Source: Lysinibacillus boronitolerans JCM 21713 = 10a = NBRC 103108 (GTDB lineage Bacteria > Bacillota > Bacilli > Bacillales_A > Planococcaceae). Taken from it: 64,000 nt of DNA. Under the pieces are notes generated by a model. It searched no databases and had not been told where the DNA came from. It saw only the letters and a program-made list of their open reading frames with translations. A program made the position numbers and the translations under genes. How positions within the stretch are numbered: the first letter of the stretch is position 1; each line of letters opens with the position of its first letter. Below are positions 56,645-64,000 of the stretch, one piece after another. The stretch lies in contig NZ_JPVR01000069.1 in NCBI RefSeq assembly GCF_000772935.1, positions 62,001-126,000 on the forward strand, written 5' to 3'.

Positions 56645-57793
56645 TCATTCAGCTTCTAACGGTATTTTAAATAACACCGTCGTACCTCGATTGATCTCAC
56701 TATTAATGGTAATGGTACCATTTAATATTTCAATCCGTTCTTTCATTCCTAAAATCCCAAAGGAATGGTCTTTCACTACTTGTGGGTCAAAGCCTATTCC
56801 ATCATCTTTTACAACAATGTTAACGGCATCTTTTAACCATTCAAGCTTCACCCAAATGTCTTTACACTTTCCATGCTTCATGGCATTTGTTACACATTCT
56901 TGCACTAAACGGAAAATGGATACTTCATAATTTGATGGTATACGTTTTTCTGTACTTCTCGATTGGAAATGAATTTCAACACCTGGATTATATTCAGTTA
57001 CTGTCGATAAATACTTCTTTAATGTCGGAATAATTCCCAAATCATCAAGTGCCATTGGTCGTAGATCATAAATAATACGTCGCACTTCAGATAAAGCATT
57101 ACGTACCGTTTTCTTTAAATCGGCAATTTCAGCCAAAGCCTTTTCAATACCTTTTTCACGATACGTTCTATCTATTAAATCAGTGCGCATGAGTACATTT
57201 GCAAGCATTTGGGCAGGTCCATCATGGATCTCTCGCGATAAACGCTTACGCTCTTCTTCTTGAGCTGCAATAATACGTATCCCAAAATCCTGCTTCATTT
57301 TTGCTTGTTCAAGGGCTAAACCAACATTTCTTAAATCTGAAGTTAAGTAATTCAAAACGACATTTACCTGATTGACAATATGATCAGCACGTTCAATCGT
57401 ATCGAGTAATCCTCTTAATCTTCTCTCTAGATCATCTCTTTTATCCCGTAGCTGTTTTTCTTGTGTTCTAATAACGGAGAGCTTTACTTGAAAATCATGT
57501 GCAGTTTCATATGCTTCTCTAACTTGTTCTTCGGTATAATTATCAAAAGCTTTACTTACTAATACAAGTCGTTGTTTAGCAAGCTGCGTACTTTTTTCCA
57601 ATGCATCGCCATCATCAATTACGATTGATATTTGTTTTCGAACAATTTCTAGCTCTTTTTGCATATCTTCAAAGCTTCTGCGGCTTTGTTCACTTATAAT
57701 AAAGATATCATCCTTTGAGCTCATGATTGTATCTAACATTCGATTGAAAATGTCATCAAGCGACTTTAAATCGAAGGTATCATTTGAAAACAT
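56645..57793 (-). CDS. degS: Sensor histidine kinase DegS
   Basis: DegS phosphorylates DegU. It is a cytoplasmic kinase with no membrane segment: a long coiled-coil N-terminal sensor (residues 1-170), then the HisKA_3 motif RLSREIHDGPAQMLANV with H190, and a HATPase domain ending with DDGIGFDPQ, GILGMKERIEILNG and GTTVLFKIPL. The 382-residue length matches B. subtilis DegS (385). It is divergent from yvyE, with about 165 bases between. Confidence 0.97.
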   Translation of the reverse strand: MFSNDTFDLKSLDDIFNRMLDTIMSSKDDIFIISEQSRRSFEDMQKELEIVRKQISIVIDDGDALEKSTQLAKQRLVLVSKAFDNYTEEQVREAYETAHDFQVKLSVIRTQEKQLRDKRDDLERRLRGLLDTIERADHIVNQVNVVLNYLTSDLRNVGLALEQAKMKQDFGIRIIAAQEEERKRLSREIHDGPAQMLANVLMRTDLIDRTYREKGIEKALAEIADLKKTVRNALSEVRRIIYDLRPMALDDLGIIPTLKKYLSTVTEYNPGVEIHFQSRSTEKRIPSNYEVSIFRLVQECVTNAMKHGKCKDIWVKLEWLKDAVNIVVKDDGIGFDPQVVKDHSFGILGMKERIEILNGTITINSEINRGTTVLFKIPLEAE

Positions 57794-57958
57794 AGTATAC
57801 TCCCCAGTCTAATGTCTTATGATTACTTACTAATTTAATAGACTAAAATCACATATTCCATAGTCTACACCTATTATAGCATTACCATGCTAAAATTTAA
57901 TGCTTTTTCTTCATGAAAATTATAGAATAGAACTCTAGTTAAAAGGAGATTGATACAA

Positions 57959-58594
57959 ATGAGAGAAAACTATTTAACAGTAAAAGGATATGGTGAAAGC
58001 GAAATTGTCATTTCCAAATCTCGCTTTCTCACTTATATAGAACGTGCAGAAACGGAAGAGGATGCAATTTCTTTTATAGATGGTATAAAAAAATTGCATC
58101 ATAATGCAACTCATAACTGCTCCGCTTATATTATTGGAGAGCATGATCATATTCAAAAGGCAAATGATGATGGGGAACCTAGCGGTACTGCAGGCGTCCC
58201 TATGTTAGAGGTCTTAAAAAAACAAGGATTAAAAGATACGGTCGTTGTTGTGACTCGCTATTTTGGAGGCATTAAGCTCGGCGGTGGTGGTCTTATTCGT
58301 GCATACGGAAAAGCAACTACAGAGGGATTGATTGCTGCACAGGTAGTTGAACGTAAATTGCATCATTTCATGAAAGTGGCTATTGATTATACATGGCTAG
58401 GAAAAGTTGAAAATGAAATAAGAAGTTCATCATATACTCTAGAGGAAATACGTTATTTGGAGGGTGTTGAAATCATTGTTTCTGTGCTAAAAGAGGAAGA
58501 GGAACAGTTCAGAAGTTGGATAACTGAACTGACTAATGGACAGGCTTCTATCACTTTCGAAGATGCTCAATTTGTAGAATTTATTGTCAATTAA
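57959..58594 (+). CDS. yvyE: YvyE/YigZ family protein (IMPACT domain)
   Basis: The family joins an N-terminal IMPACT/UPF0029 domain and a C-terminal EF-G-like domain; its role is not settled. The 211 residues have SKSRFLTYIERAETEEDAISFI, then NATHNCSAYIIG, DDGEPSGTAGVPMLEVL and VVVTRYFGGIKLGGGGLIRAYG (residues about 94-115), all conserved. The ATG has AAAGGAG ten bases upstream; the longer frame starts with TTG. Position next to degS is that of B. subtilis. Confidence 0.95.
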   Translation: MRENYLTVKGYGESEIVISKSRFLTYIERAETEEDAISFIDGIKKLHHNATHNCSAYIIGEHDHIQKANDDGEPSGTAGVPMLEVLKKQGLKDTVVVVTRYFGGIKLGGGGLIRAYGKATTEGLIAAQVVERKLHHFMKVAIDYTWLGKVENEIRSSSYTLEEIRYLEGVEIIVSVLKEEEEQFRSWITELTNGQASITFEDAQFVEFIVN

Positions 58595-58741
58595 ATAGTT
58601 TTAATTGTCGAAACTAAATATGCATAGTATAATTTTTTTGTTAGGCTATTTTATTGTCCACACAATTACTTAGTTAAAATTGAATAAAATTTAGCTTCAT
58701 CGCATTATTATTCCCAATAATTAGAGGAGAATATATCTATT

Positions 58742-59797
58742 ATGAAAAAAAGATCTGTTGGTCCAAATAAAAAGAGGTCTTCTAAAGCTTCCTTAATTAT
58801 AAAAGTTACACTACTCCTAGTAGCAAGCTTGGTGATCTGTGTAACGGCTTATGCTGTTTACCTTACAAAACAGGTAGAGCATGCTGCAGACTCAGCATAT
58901 GAGGAATTAGAAGGTCGTCAGGTTTCTGCAAAACGCGAAGAAAGTGTAGAGCCAGTACACGATAATGTATCTATTTTATTTGTCGGAGTTGATGATAGTG
59001 ATAATCGAGGACAGGGATCAGACCATTCACGTTCTGATGCACTCGTTTTAGCTACATTAAATAATAAAACTCATACAATTAAAATGCTAAGCATTCCCCG
59101 TGATTCATACGTTTATATTCCTAAAGTAGGTTATAAAGATAAAATTACTCATGCACATGCTATGGGTGGAACACTTACTACTATTGAAACAGTAGAGGAA
59201 CTATTTGATATTCCAATCAATTACTATGTACGTATGAATTTCAATGCCTTTATTGATGTAGTCGATGCTTTAGGTGGTATTGAAGCTGAAGTACCTTATG
59301 CTTTACATGAATTAGATGAGTTTGATAAGTTTACAATTAACTTACAGCCAGGCTTACAGCATTTAAATGGTAGTCAGGCACTTGCACTCGCAAGAACACG
59401 TAAACAAGATAATGATATTGAGCGTGGTAAACGTCAACAGGAAATTCTATCTGCGATTATTAAAAAAGTCGCTTCTGTTAAGTCCGTTACGAAATATGAT
59501 GATGTCATTAAAGCTCTTGGTGATAATATGAAAACAGATATGACATTCACTGAAATGAAGTCCTTCTTATCTTATTTATCTAAAGGCGCACCACGTATCG
59601 ATTCCTTAACATTAGATGGCACGGATGATACATCTACTGGTATTTATTATTACCAGTTAAATCAAGATTCTGTTGAAGAAGTAAAAGAGATTTTCAAAAA
59701 CCATCTTGGCCAAAATGAACAATCATCGAGCCTGACTAGTGGCAATACAGGAACAGACAGCGCGGCTAGCAGCGATGAAAATTCAGCTATTGAATAA
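58742..59797 (+). CDS. LytR-CpsA-Psr family glycopolymer ligase
   Basis: LCP enzymes move a finished glycan from its lipid carrier to peptidoglycan. The 351 residues have a short basic cytoplasmic part, one membrane segment (about residues 18-42), and the LCP domain: ILFVGVDDSDNRG, SRSDALVLATLN, MLSIPRDSYVYIP, INYYVRMNFNAFIDVVDALGGI and ALALARTRKQDNDIERGKRQQEIL with the phosphate-binding arginines. The C-terminal 30 residues are rich in serine and threonine. It corresponds to the lytR/tagT-type gene next to tagO in B. subtilis. AGAGGAG precedes the ATG. Confidence 0.93.
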   Translation: MKKRSVGPNKKRSSKASLIIKVTLLLVASLVICVTAYAVYLTKQVEHAADSAYEELEGRQVSAKREESVEPVHDNVSILFVGVDDSDNRGQGSDHSRSDALVLATLNNKTHTIKMLSIPRDSYVYIPKVGYKDKITHAHAMGGTLTTIETVEELFDIPINYYVRMNFNAFIDVVDALGGIEAEVPYALHELDEFDKFTINLQPGLQHLNGSQALALARTRKQDNDIERGKRQQEILSAIIKKVASVKSVTKYDDVIKALGDNMKTDMTFTEMKSFLSYLSKGAPRIDSLTLDGTDDTSTGIYYYQLNQDSVEEVKEIFKNHLGQNEQSSSLTSGNTGTDSAASSDENSAIE

Positions 59798-59805
59798 GAC
59801 CTTTC

Positions 59806-59841
59806 AGACCATAGACAAATAACTTGTCTATGGTCTTTTTG
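59806..59841 (+). terminator. Terminator after the LCP gene
   Basis: AGACCATAGACAA and TTGTCTATGGTCT form a 13-base-pair stem around a five-base loop and end in TTTTTG. It fits plus-strand termination. Confidence 0.93.
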
Positions 59842-60000
59842 CGTGACTTTTTCATTGATTGACCCCCCTTTCTATTTACCCCTCCTTGTAATCGATAAAC
59901 TGCTTATTTAAGTTTCCCTTCTCTTCCATTCCTTATACATAAAAAACGGTTTAGAAAGAGCTTCTCATTGTCTAACGACTCACAAATTTAACAATAAAAA

Positions 60001-60029
60001 AGCAATCATACAAATTGTATGATTGCTTA
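60001..60029 (-). terminator. Terminator after tagO
   Basis: On the minus strand AAGCAATCATAC and GTATGATTGCTT form a perfect 12-base-pair stem around AATT, with TTTTTATT after it. The 160 bases between this and the LCP terminator carry no gene. Confidence 0.92.
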
Positions 60030-60033
60030 TATT

Positions 60034-61101
60034 TTATTTACTAAATATCCGTACAAAATTTAATAATGGTTTGTAGTTTTTACCAGCCAACCCGATAACC
60101 TCTACAAAGATTTCAATAGCTGTTAGGATGACCGCTACAAGTAATATAGCTCCCCACACCTTTGCCATAGAGAAAATGATAGCTGCTAATCCAAACATCA
60201 CTGCAATTCCGTAAATGATTAGGACTGTTTGTCGATGAGTAAAGCCCATATCGAGTAATCGATGGTGTAAATGTGATTTATCTGGGTCAGACCACTTCTT
60301 TTTCATACGAACACGACGAACAATCGCAAAGAATGTATCTGAAATCGGAACACCAAGGATAATAATTGGGATGATTAAAGCTACGAATGTAATATTTTTA
60401 AAACCAAGTAACGCTAACACAGAAATCATAAATCCAAGGAACAATGCTCCTGTATCACCCATAAAGATTTTAGCTGGGTGGAAATTATAAAATAAGAAAC
60501 CAAGTGAAGCTACAGCTAAAATGGCTGCTAACGCTAAAACAAACATATTGCTCATAATAAATGCCATGACGGCTAATGTAATCAGTGCAATTGTAGAAAC
60601 ACCTGCAGCTAAACCATCTAAGCCATCAATTAAATTAATGGCATTTGTAATACCGATGATCCAAATAATCGTTAATGGAATACTCAGTAAACCAAAGTCT
60701 AATGTACCTAAGAACGGTAGATTAACCATTTCAATTTCAATACCGCCTACAAAAACAACGATCAGTGCTGCAACTAGCTGACCTAGCATTTTTGCTTTAG
60801 CGGAAATCTCACGCATATCATCAATAACACCCGTGATCACGATTATACAAGCACCAATAATGATAGCTAATAAAGCCTCGTTACTACCATGTTTCGTATG
60901 GACTAAAAATGAGTATAAAATCGTCACGCCAATAATAAAGGCAAGGAAAATGGCTAAACCGCCAAGTCTTGGCATTATTCGAGCATGTACTTTTCGATAG
61001 TTTGGTGCATCAACTGCACCTATTCTAAACGCTAAACGTTTCACTAATGGAGTTAACAAAATGGATGCAACGAATGCTGCTATTAAAGACACGTAAAGCA
61101 T
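60034..61101 (-). CDS. tagO: Undecaprenyl-phosphate GlcNAc-1-phosphate transferase TagO
   Basis: TagO starts teichoic acid and other wall-glycan synthesis by placing GlcNAc 1-phosphate on undecaprenyl phosphate. The 355-residue membrane protein has about ten hydrophobic segments and the MraY/WecA family motifs: DAPNYRKVHARIMPRLGG, GVIDDMREISAKAKML with the DD pair, NAINLIDGLDGLAAGV, MGDTGALFLGF and PISDTFFAIVRR, with the cytoplasmic HLHHRLLDMG histidine loop. The ATG has GGAGGAG upstream; the longer frame starts at TTG. Confidence 0.96.
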   Translation of the reverse strand: MLYVSLIAAFVASILLTPLVKRLAFRIGAVDAPNYRKVHARIMPRLGGLAIFLAFIIGVTILYSFLVHTKHGSNEALLAIIIGACIIVITGVIDDMREISAKAKMLGQLVAALIVVFVGGIEIEMVNLPFLGTLDFGLLSIPLTIIWIIGITNAINLIDGLDGLAAGVSTIALITLAVMAFIMSNMFVLALAAILAVASLGFLFYNFHPAKIFMGDTGALFLGFMISVLALLGFKNITFVALIIPIIILGVPISDTFFAIVRRVRMKKKWSDPDKSHLHHRLLDMGFTHRQTVLIIYGIAVMFGLAAIIFSMAKVWGAILLVAVILTAIEIFVEVIGLAGKNYKPLLNFVRIFSK

Positions 61102-61271
61102 GTCTCTCCTCCTCAAATAAATAATCTACATTGAAATCCAAATTGATTATAGCATGAACAAGCATTGAAATATACTTTTTCTAAACATTTTCCACGATTT
61201 CACAAATATTTTGTACATTTTAGCATTAATAGATTCCTATACAGTCAATTGTAGTCATCATACGCAAAATT

Positions 61272-61280
61272 TGATAGAAT
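61272..61280 (+). promoter_or_regulatory. Possible extended -10 promoter of secA2
   Basis: TGATAGAAT reads as TGn followed by TAGAAT, an extended -10. No good -35 lies at the right distance. It would give a leader of about 40 bases before the secA2 start. Confidence 0.3.
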
Positions 61281-61326
61281 AATGGAGTGTCTAGCATGTA
61301 GACAACTTTAAAGGAGCGTATATTTC

Positions 61327-63690
61327 ATGTTCTCAATTTTCAAAAGTAACAAAGAGCAAACTAGTGCTCGTCAATTAAAACGCTACTACAAAATAGTAGA
61401 TCAAATTAACAATCTTGAAGAAAAATATGTTAACAAGTCAGATGCTGAATTACGAGAAATGACTTTTATTTTCAAAGATCAATTAGAACAAGGTGAGCCT
61501 ATTACATCAATCATCCCAGACGCATTTGCTGTAGTACGCGAAGCCTCAAAGCGTGTATTAGGAATGCGTCATTTTGATGTGCAGCTTATCGGTGGTCTAG
61601 TATTAACTGAAGGTAATATTGCTGAAATGCCTACTGGTGAAGGTAAGACACTTGTTGCTTCTCTTCCCTCTTATGTGCGTGCATTAGAAGGTAAAGGTGT
61701 TCATGTCATTACTGTTAATGATTACCTAGCGAAACGTGACTATGAGCTAGTCGGTCAAATCCATCGTTTCCTTGGCTTAACTGTCGGTTTAAATGTACCG
61801 ATGATGGAACCAAGTGAAAAGAAAGAAGCCTACAATGCAGATATTACATACGGTGTGGGTACTGAGTTTGGCTTCGACTATTTACGTGACAATATGGCTT
61901 ATAGCTTAGCAGATAAAGTACAGCGTCCTTATCACTTCGCTATTATCGATGAAGTGGATAGTGTATTAATCGATGAAGCAAAAACACCGTTAATTATCGC
62001 AGGTAAAATGCCTTCTAACGATGAATTGCATCGTATTGCTGCTATGTTAGCGAAACGCTTTAAAGCAGACGAAGATTATGATTTCGATGAAGAAACAAAG
62101 GCGACTTCTCTTACAGATAAAGGTATAGAAAAGGTTGAGGCAGCCTTCAATGTAGACAATCTGTATGACTTAGAACATCAAACACTTTTCCATTATGTAA
62201 TCCAAGCTGTGCGTGCACATGTTATGTTTAAGCGCGATGTTGATTACATTGTGAAAGAAGACAAAATTGAGCTTGTTGACATGTTTACTGGTCGTATTTT
62301 AGAAGGTCGTTCACTTTCTGATGGCTTACATCAAGCAATTGAAGCTAAAGAAGGCGTAGCCATTACGGATGAAAATAAATCTCAAGCGCAAATTACTATT
62401 CAAAACTATTTCCGTATGTATCCTAAGCTTTCTGGGATGACAGGTACAGCGAAAACGCAGGAAAAGGAAATTCGTGAAGTGTACGGCATGGAGGTTATCC
62501 AAATTCCAACAAACCGTCCACGTCAACGTGTTGATCAGCCTGATATTATTTTTAGCACACAAGAAGCAAAATATAAGTATGTTGCAGCCGAGGTGAAAAA
62601 GCGCCACGAAAAAGGCCAGCCAATTCTTATTGGAACAACATCGATACTACAGTCTGAAACTGTAGCTGAGTATCTAAAAAAGGAAAAATTAACATTCCAA
62701 TTACTTAATGCAAAAACAGTTGAACAAGAAGTTGAACTTATTTCACAGGCAGGTCAAAAGGGTCGTATTACTGTAGCGACAAACATGGCTGGTCGTGGTA
62801 CAGATATCATGCTAGGTGATGATGTCCATGAACTTGGTGGTTTATATGTAATTGGGACTGAAAAACATGAAAGCCGCCGTGTAGACAATCAGTTACGTGG
62901 ACGTTCAGGTCGTCAAGGTGATATAGGTGAAAGCCGCTTCATTCTCTCTATTGAAGATGATATGTTCCGCCGCTACGCAAAAGAAGAAGTAGAAAAATTC
63001 TCTGCAAAAATGATTGTAGATGATAAGGGTATTATTCAAAATAAAGAGGTACAAGAGCTTATAGACCGTACACAGCGTATTGTTGAAGGTTCACAGTACG
63101 GCATGCGTGAATACAACCTAAAGCTAGACGATGTCATTAATGACCAGCGCACGGTTCTTTATGGCTTACGCGACAAAATTTTAGCTGGTGAAGACTTGAT
63201 GGGTGAGCTAAAAAAAATGCTTCGTGAAACCGTTGAATTCGCTGTCCATGACGCCGCACCAGAAGATGTATCTTCTATTGATTGGGATTATGATCAAATG
63301 GAGTACGCACTTAACTCCCTGTTCATCACACCAGTGACAATCGATCGCGAAGTTGGAAAAGTAAAGCAAATTTTAATGGATGTTCAGCCTTCTGAACAAG
63401 AACTGTTAAGTCATATGGAGAAATTTGCTGAAAACGAAAGAGTAATGGAAGTACTTCCACAAATCATGCTTAGCCATATTGATAGCGGTTGGGTAAAGCA
63501 TTTAGAGGCAATGAGTCATTTAAAAGAAGGAATCGGTTTACGTCACTATCAGCAAGAAGATCCAATGCGTATTTACCAACGCGAAGGACTTGAATTATTC
63601 GGTAAAAACTTCCAAGAATTACGTCGTTCAATAATCATTGAAATTACAGGCTTCATGAAAACAGTTGAGGCACAACAGGAGGCACAATAA
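61327..63690 (+). CDS. secA2: Accessory SecA2 ATPase
   Basis: SecA2 exports a subset of proteins, in B. anthracis S-layer proteins. The 787 residues keep the motor motifs (MPTGEGKT at 101-108, [27 protein letters not shown]-like [23 protein letters not shown]) but end without the zinc-binding CxC tail, and the length is shorter than SecA1. Both features mark the accessory form. AAAGGAG lies nine bases before the ATG. The next gene, a slaP-like one, starts within its stop codon. Confidence 0.93.
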   Translation: MFSIFKSNKEQTSARQLKRYYKIVDQINNLEEKYVNKSDAELREMTFIFKDQLEQGEPITSIIPDAFAVVREASKRVLGMRHFDVQLIGGLVLTEGNIAEMPTGEGKTLVASLPSYVRALEGKGVHVITVNDYLAKRDYELVGQIHRFLGLTVGLNVPMMEPSEKKEAYNADITYGVGTEFGFDYLRDNMAYSLADKVQRPYHFAIIDEVDSVLIDEAKTPLIIAGKMPSNDELHRIAAMLAKRFKADEDYDFDEETKATSLTDKGIEKVEAAFNVDNLYDLEHQTLFHYVIQAVRAHVMFKRDVDYIVKEDKIELVDMFTGRILEGRSLSDGLHQAIEAKEGVAITDENKSQAQITIQNYFRMYPKLSGMTGTAKTQEKEIREVYGMEVIQIPTNRPRQRVDQPDIIFSTQEAKYKYVAAEVKKRHEKGQPILIGTTSILQSETVAEYLKKEKLTFQLLNAKTVEQEVELISQAGQKGRITVATNMAGRGTDIMLGDDVHELGGLYVIGTEKHESRRVDNQLRGRSGRQGDIGESRFILSIEDDMFRRYAKEEVEKFSAKMIVDDKGIIQNKEVQELIDRTQRIVEGSQYGMREYNLKLDDVINDQRTVLYGLRDKILAGEDLMGELKKMLRETVEFAVHDAAPEDVSSIDWDYDQMEYALNSLFITPVTIDREVGKVKQILMDVQPSEQELLSHMEKFAENERVMEVLPQIMLSHIDSGWVKHLEAMSHLKEGIGLRHYQQEDPMRIYQREGLELFGKNFQELRRSIIIEITGFMKTVEAQQEAQ

Positions 63691-64000
63691 TGGGCTTATT
63701 CTCATTCTTTAAAAAATCAGATAAAGTTGTTCAGGAAAACACAATTGATTCAAAAGATTTATTAGGAAATACTGCAAAAAACACTGGTGATAATCGTGAT
63801 GTAGAAACAAAATTATCTTTCCATCCTGAGTGGGATGTGCCACAAGAACAAAAATACATTTTTAACTTTCTAGCGAATGAGCTAGAACCATTGAAACCAA
63901 ATCAATTATCACTATCTTCTATTAGTATTGAAGAAGACATACTCACTCGTAAATGGCTTGTTCGTGCATTTTTCCGTTCATCCTTATCCCAAGCAATTGA
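63690..64000 (+). CDS. slaP: SlaP-like S-layer assembly protein, 5' part
   Basis: Partial: the frame opens at ATG one base inside the secA2 stop (TAATG), with AGGAGG upstream, and runs off the window end. About 103 residues are seen: MGLFSFFKKSDKVVQENTI, then FHPEWDVPQEQKYIFNFLANELEPLKPNQLSLS (in part) and EDILTRKWLVRAFFRS. This resembles the accessory-Sec S-layer assembly protein (SlaP) that follows secA2 in B. anthracis. It suggests that the cell has an S-layer. The match is from memory. Confidence 0.75.
   Translation, partial: MGLFSFFKKSDKVVQENTIDSKDLLGNTAKNTGDNRDVETKLSFHPEWDVPQEQKYIFNFLANELEPLKPNQLSLSSISIEEDILTRKWLVRAFFRSSLSQAI

Overview
The window looks like a chromosome segment of a low-GC, motile, S-layer-bearing member of the Bacillaceae/Planococcaceae, most probably Lysinibacillus or a close relative. 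This rests on the conserved order secA - hpf - fliS/fliD/flaG ... hag - csrA - fliW - yviE-like - flgL - flgK - flgN - flgM - yvyF - comFC - comFA - degV - degU - degS - yvyE - lytR-type - tagO, which matches the Bacillus subtilis flagellar/competence locus, and on a second secA (secA2) followed at once by the start of a slaP-like S-layer assembly gene. The genus is an inference; no rRNA is present.

Layout. (1) 0.1-7.8 kb, minus strand: a comK-like regulator, secA1, hpf, a PilZ-like gene, fliS, fliT-like, fliD and flaG. (2) 7.9-45.2 kb, minus strand: a large surface-glycan island inserted between flaG and hag, which are close neighbours in B. subtilis. The flaG side holds pgcA, a short pgi, and one tightly overlapping run of pseudaminic-acid genes (pseC, pseI, pseG, a pseF/spsF-type gene, pseH) joined to an acyl cassette (LuxC, LuxE, AMP ligase, FabG-like SDR, ACP). 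The middle, visibly more A/T-rich, holds glycosyltransferases, glf, a Stealth protein, decayed IS copies, three GT8 enzymes, a large transferase-like protein with repeats, a methyltransferase, a KdsB/KdsC-like pair around a pyruvate-aldolase fusion, and a Maf flagellin glycosyltransferase. The hag side holds ugd, galU, a UDP-xylose synthase-like gene, galE and pseB. (3) 44.8-57.8 kb, minus strand: flagellin, its CsrA/FliW control genes, hook-filament junction genes, the anti-sigma factor FlgM, late competence genes and DegS-DegU. (4) 57.9-64 kb: yvyE, an LCP ligase, tagO (minus strand), secA2 and the partial slaP-like gene.

How it works together. PgcA and Pgi can feed hexose phosphates, and GalU, Ugd, UXS, GalE and Glf make UDP-sugars. 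PseB, C, H, G, I and F can make CMP-pseudaminic acid or an acyl variant of it, which Maf would place on flagellin. The KdsB/aldolase/KdsC set suggests a second CMP-activated 3-deoxy-ulosonic acid with no KdsA-type synthase in view. SigD-like promoters are seen upstream of flaG, of hag, of flgM and of the small gene that opens the glycan island, so filament and glycan may be co-expressed. The hag leader carries a clear CsrA-type hairpin next to csrA and fliW.

No tRNA, rRNA, CRISPR array, intact transposon or prophage was seen.
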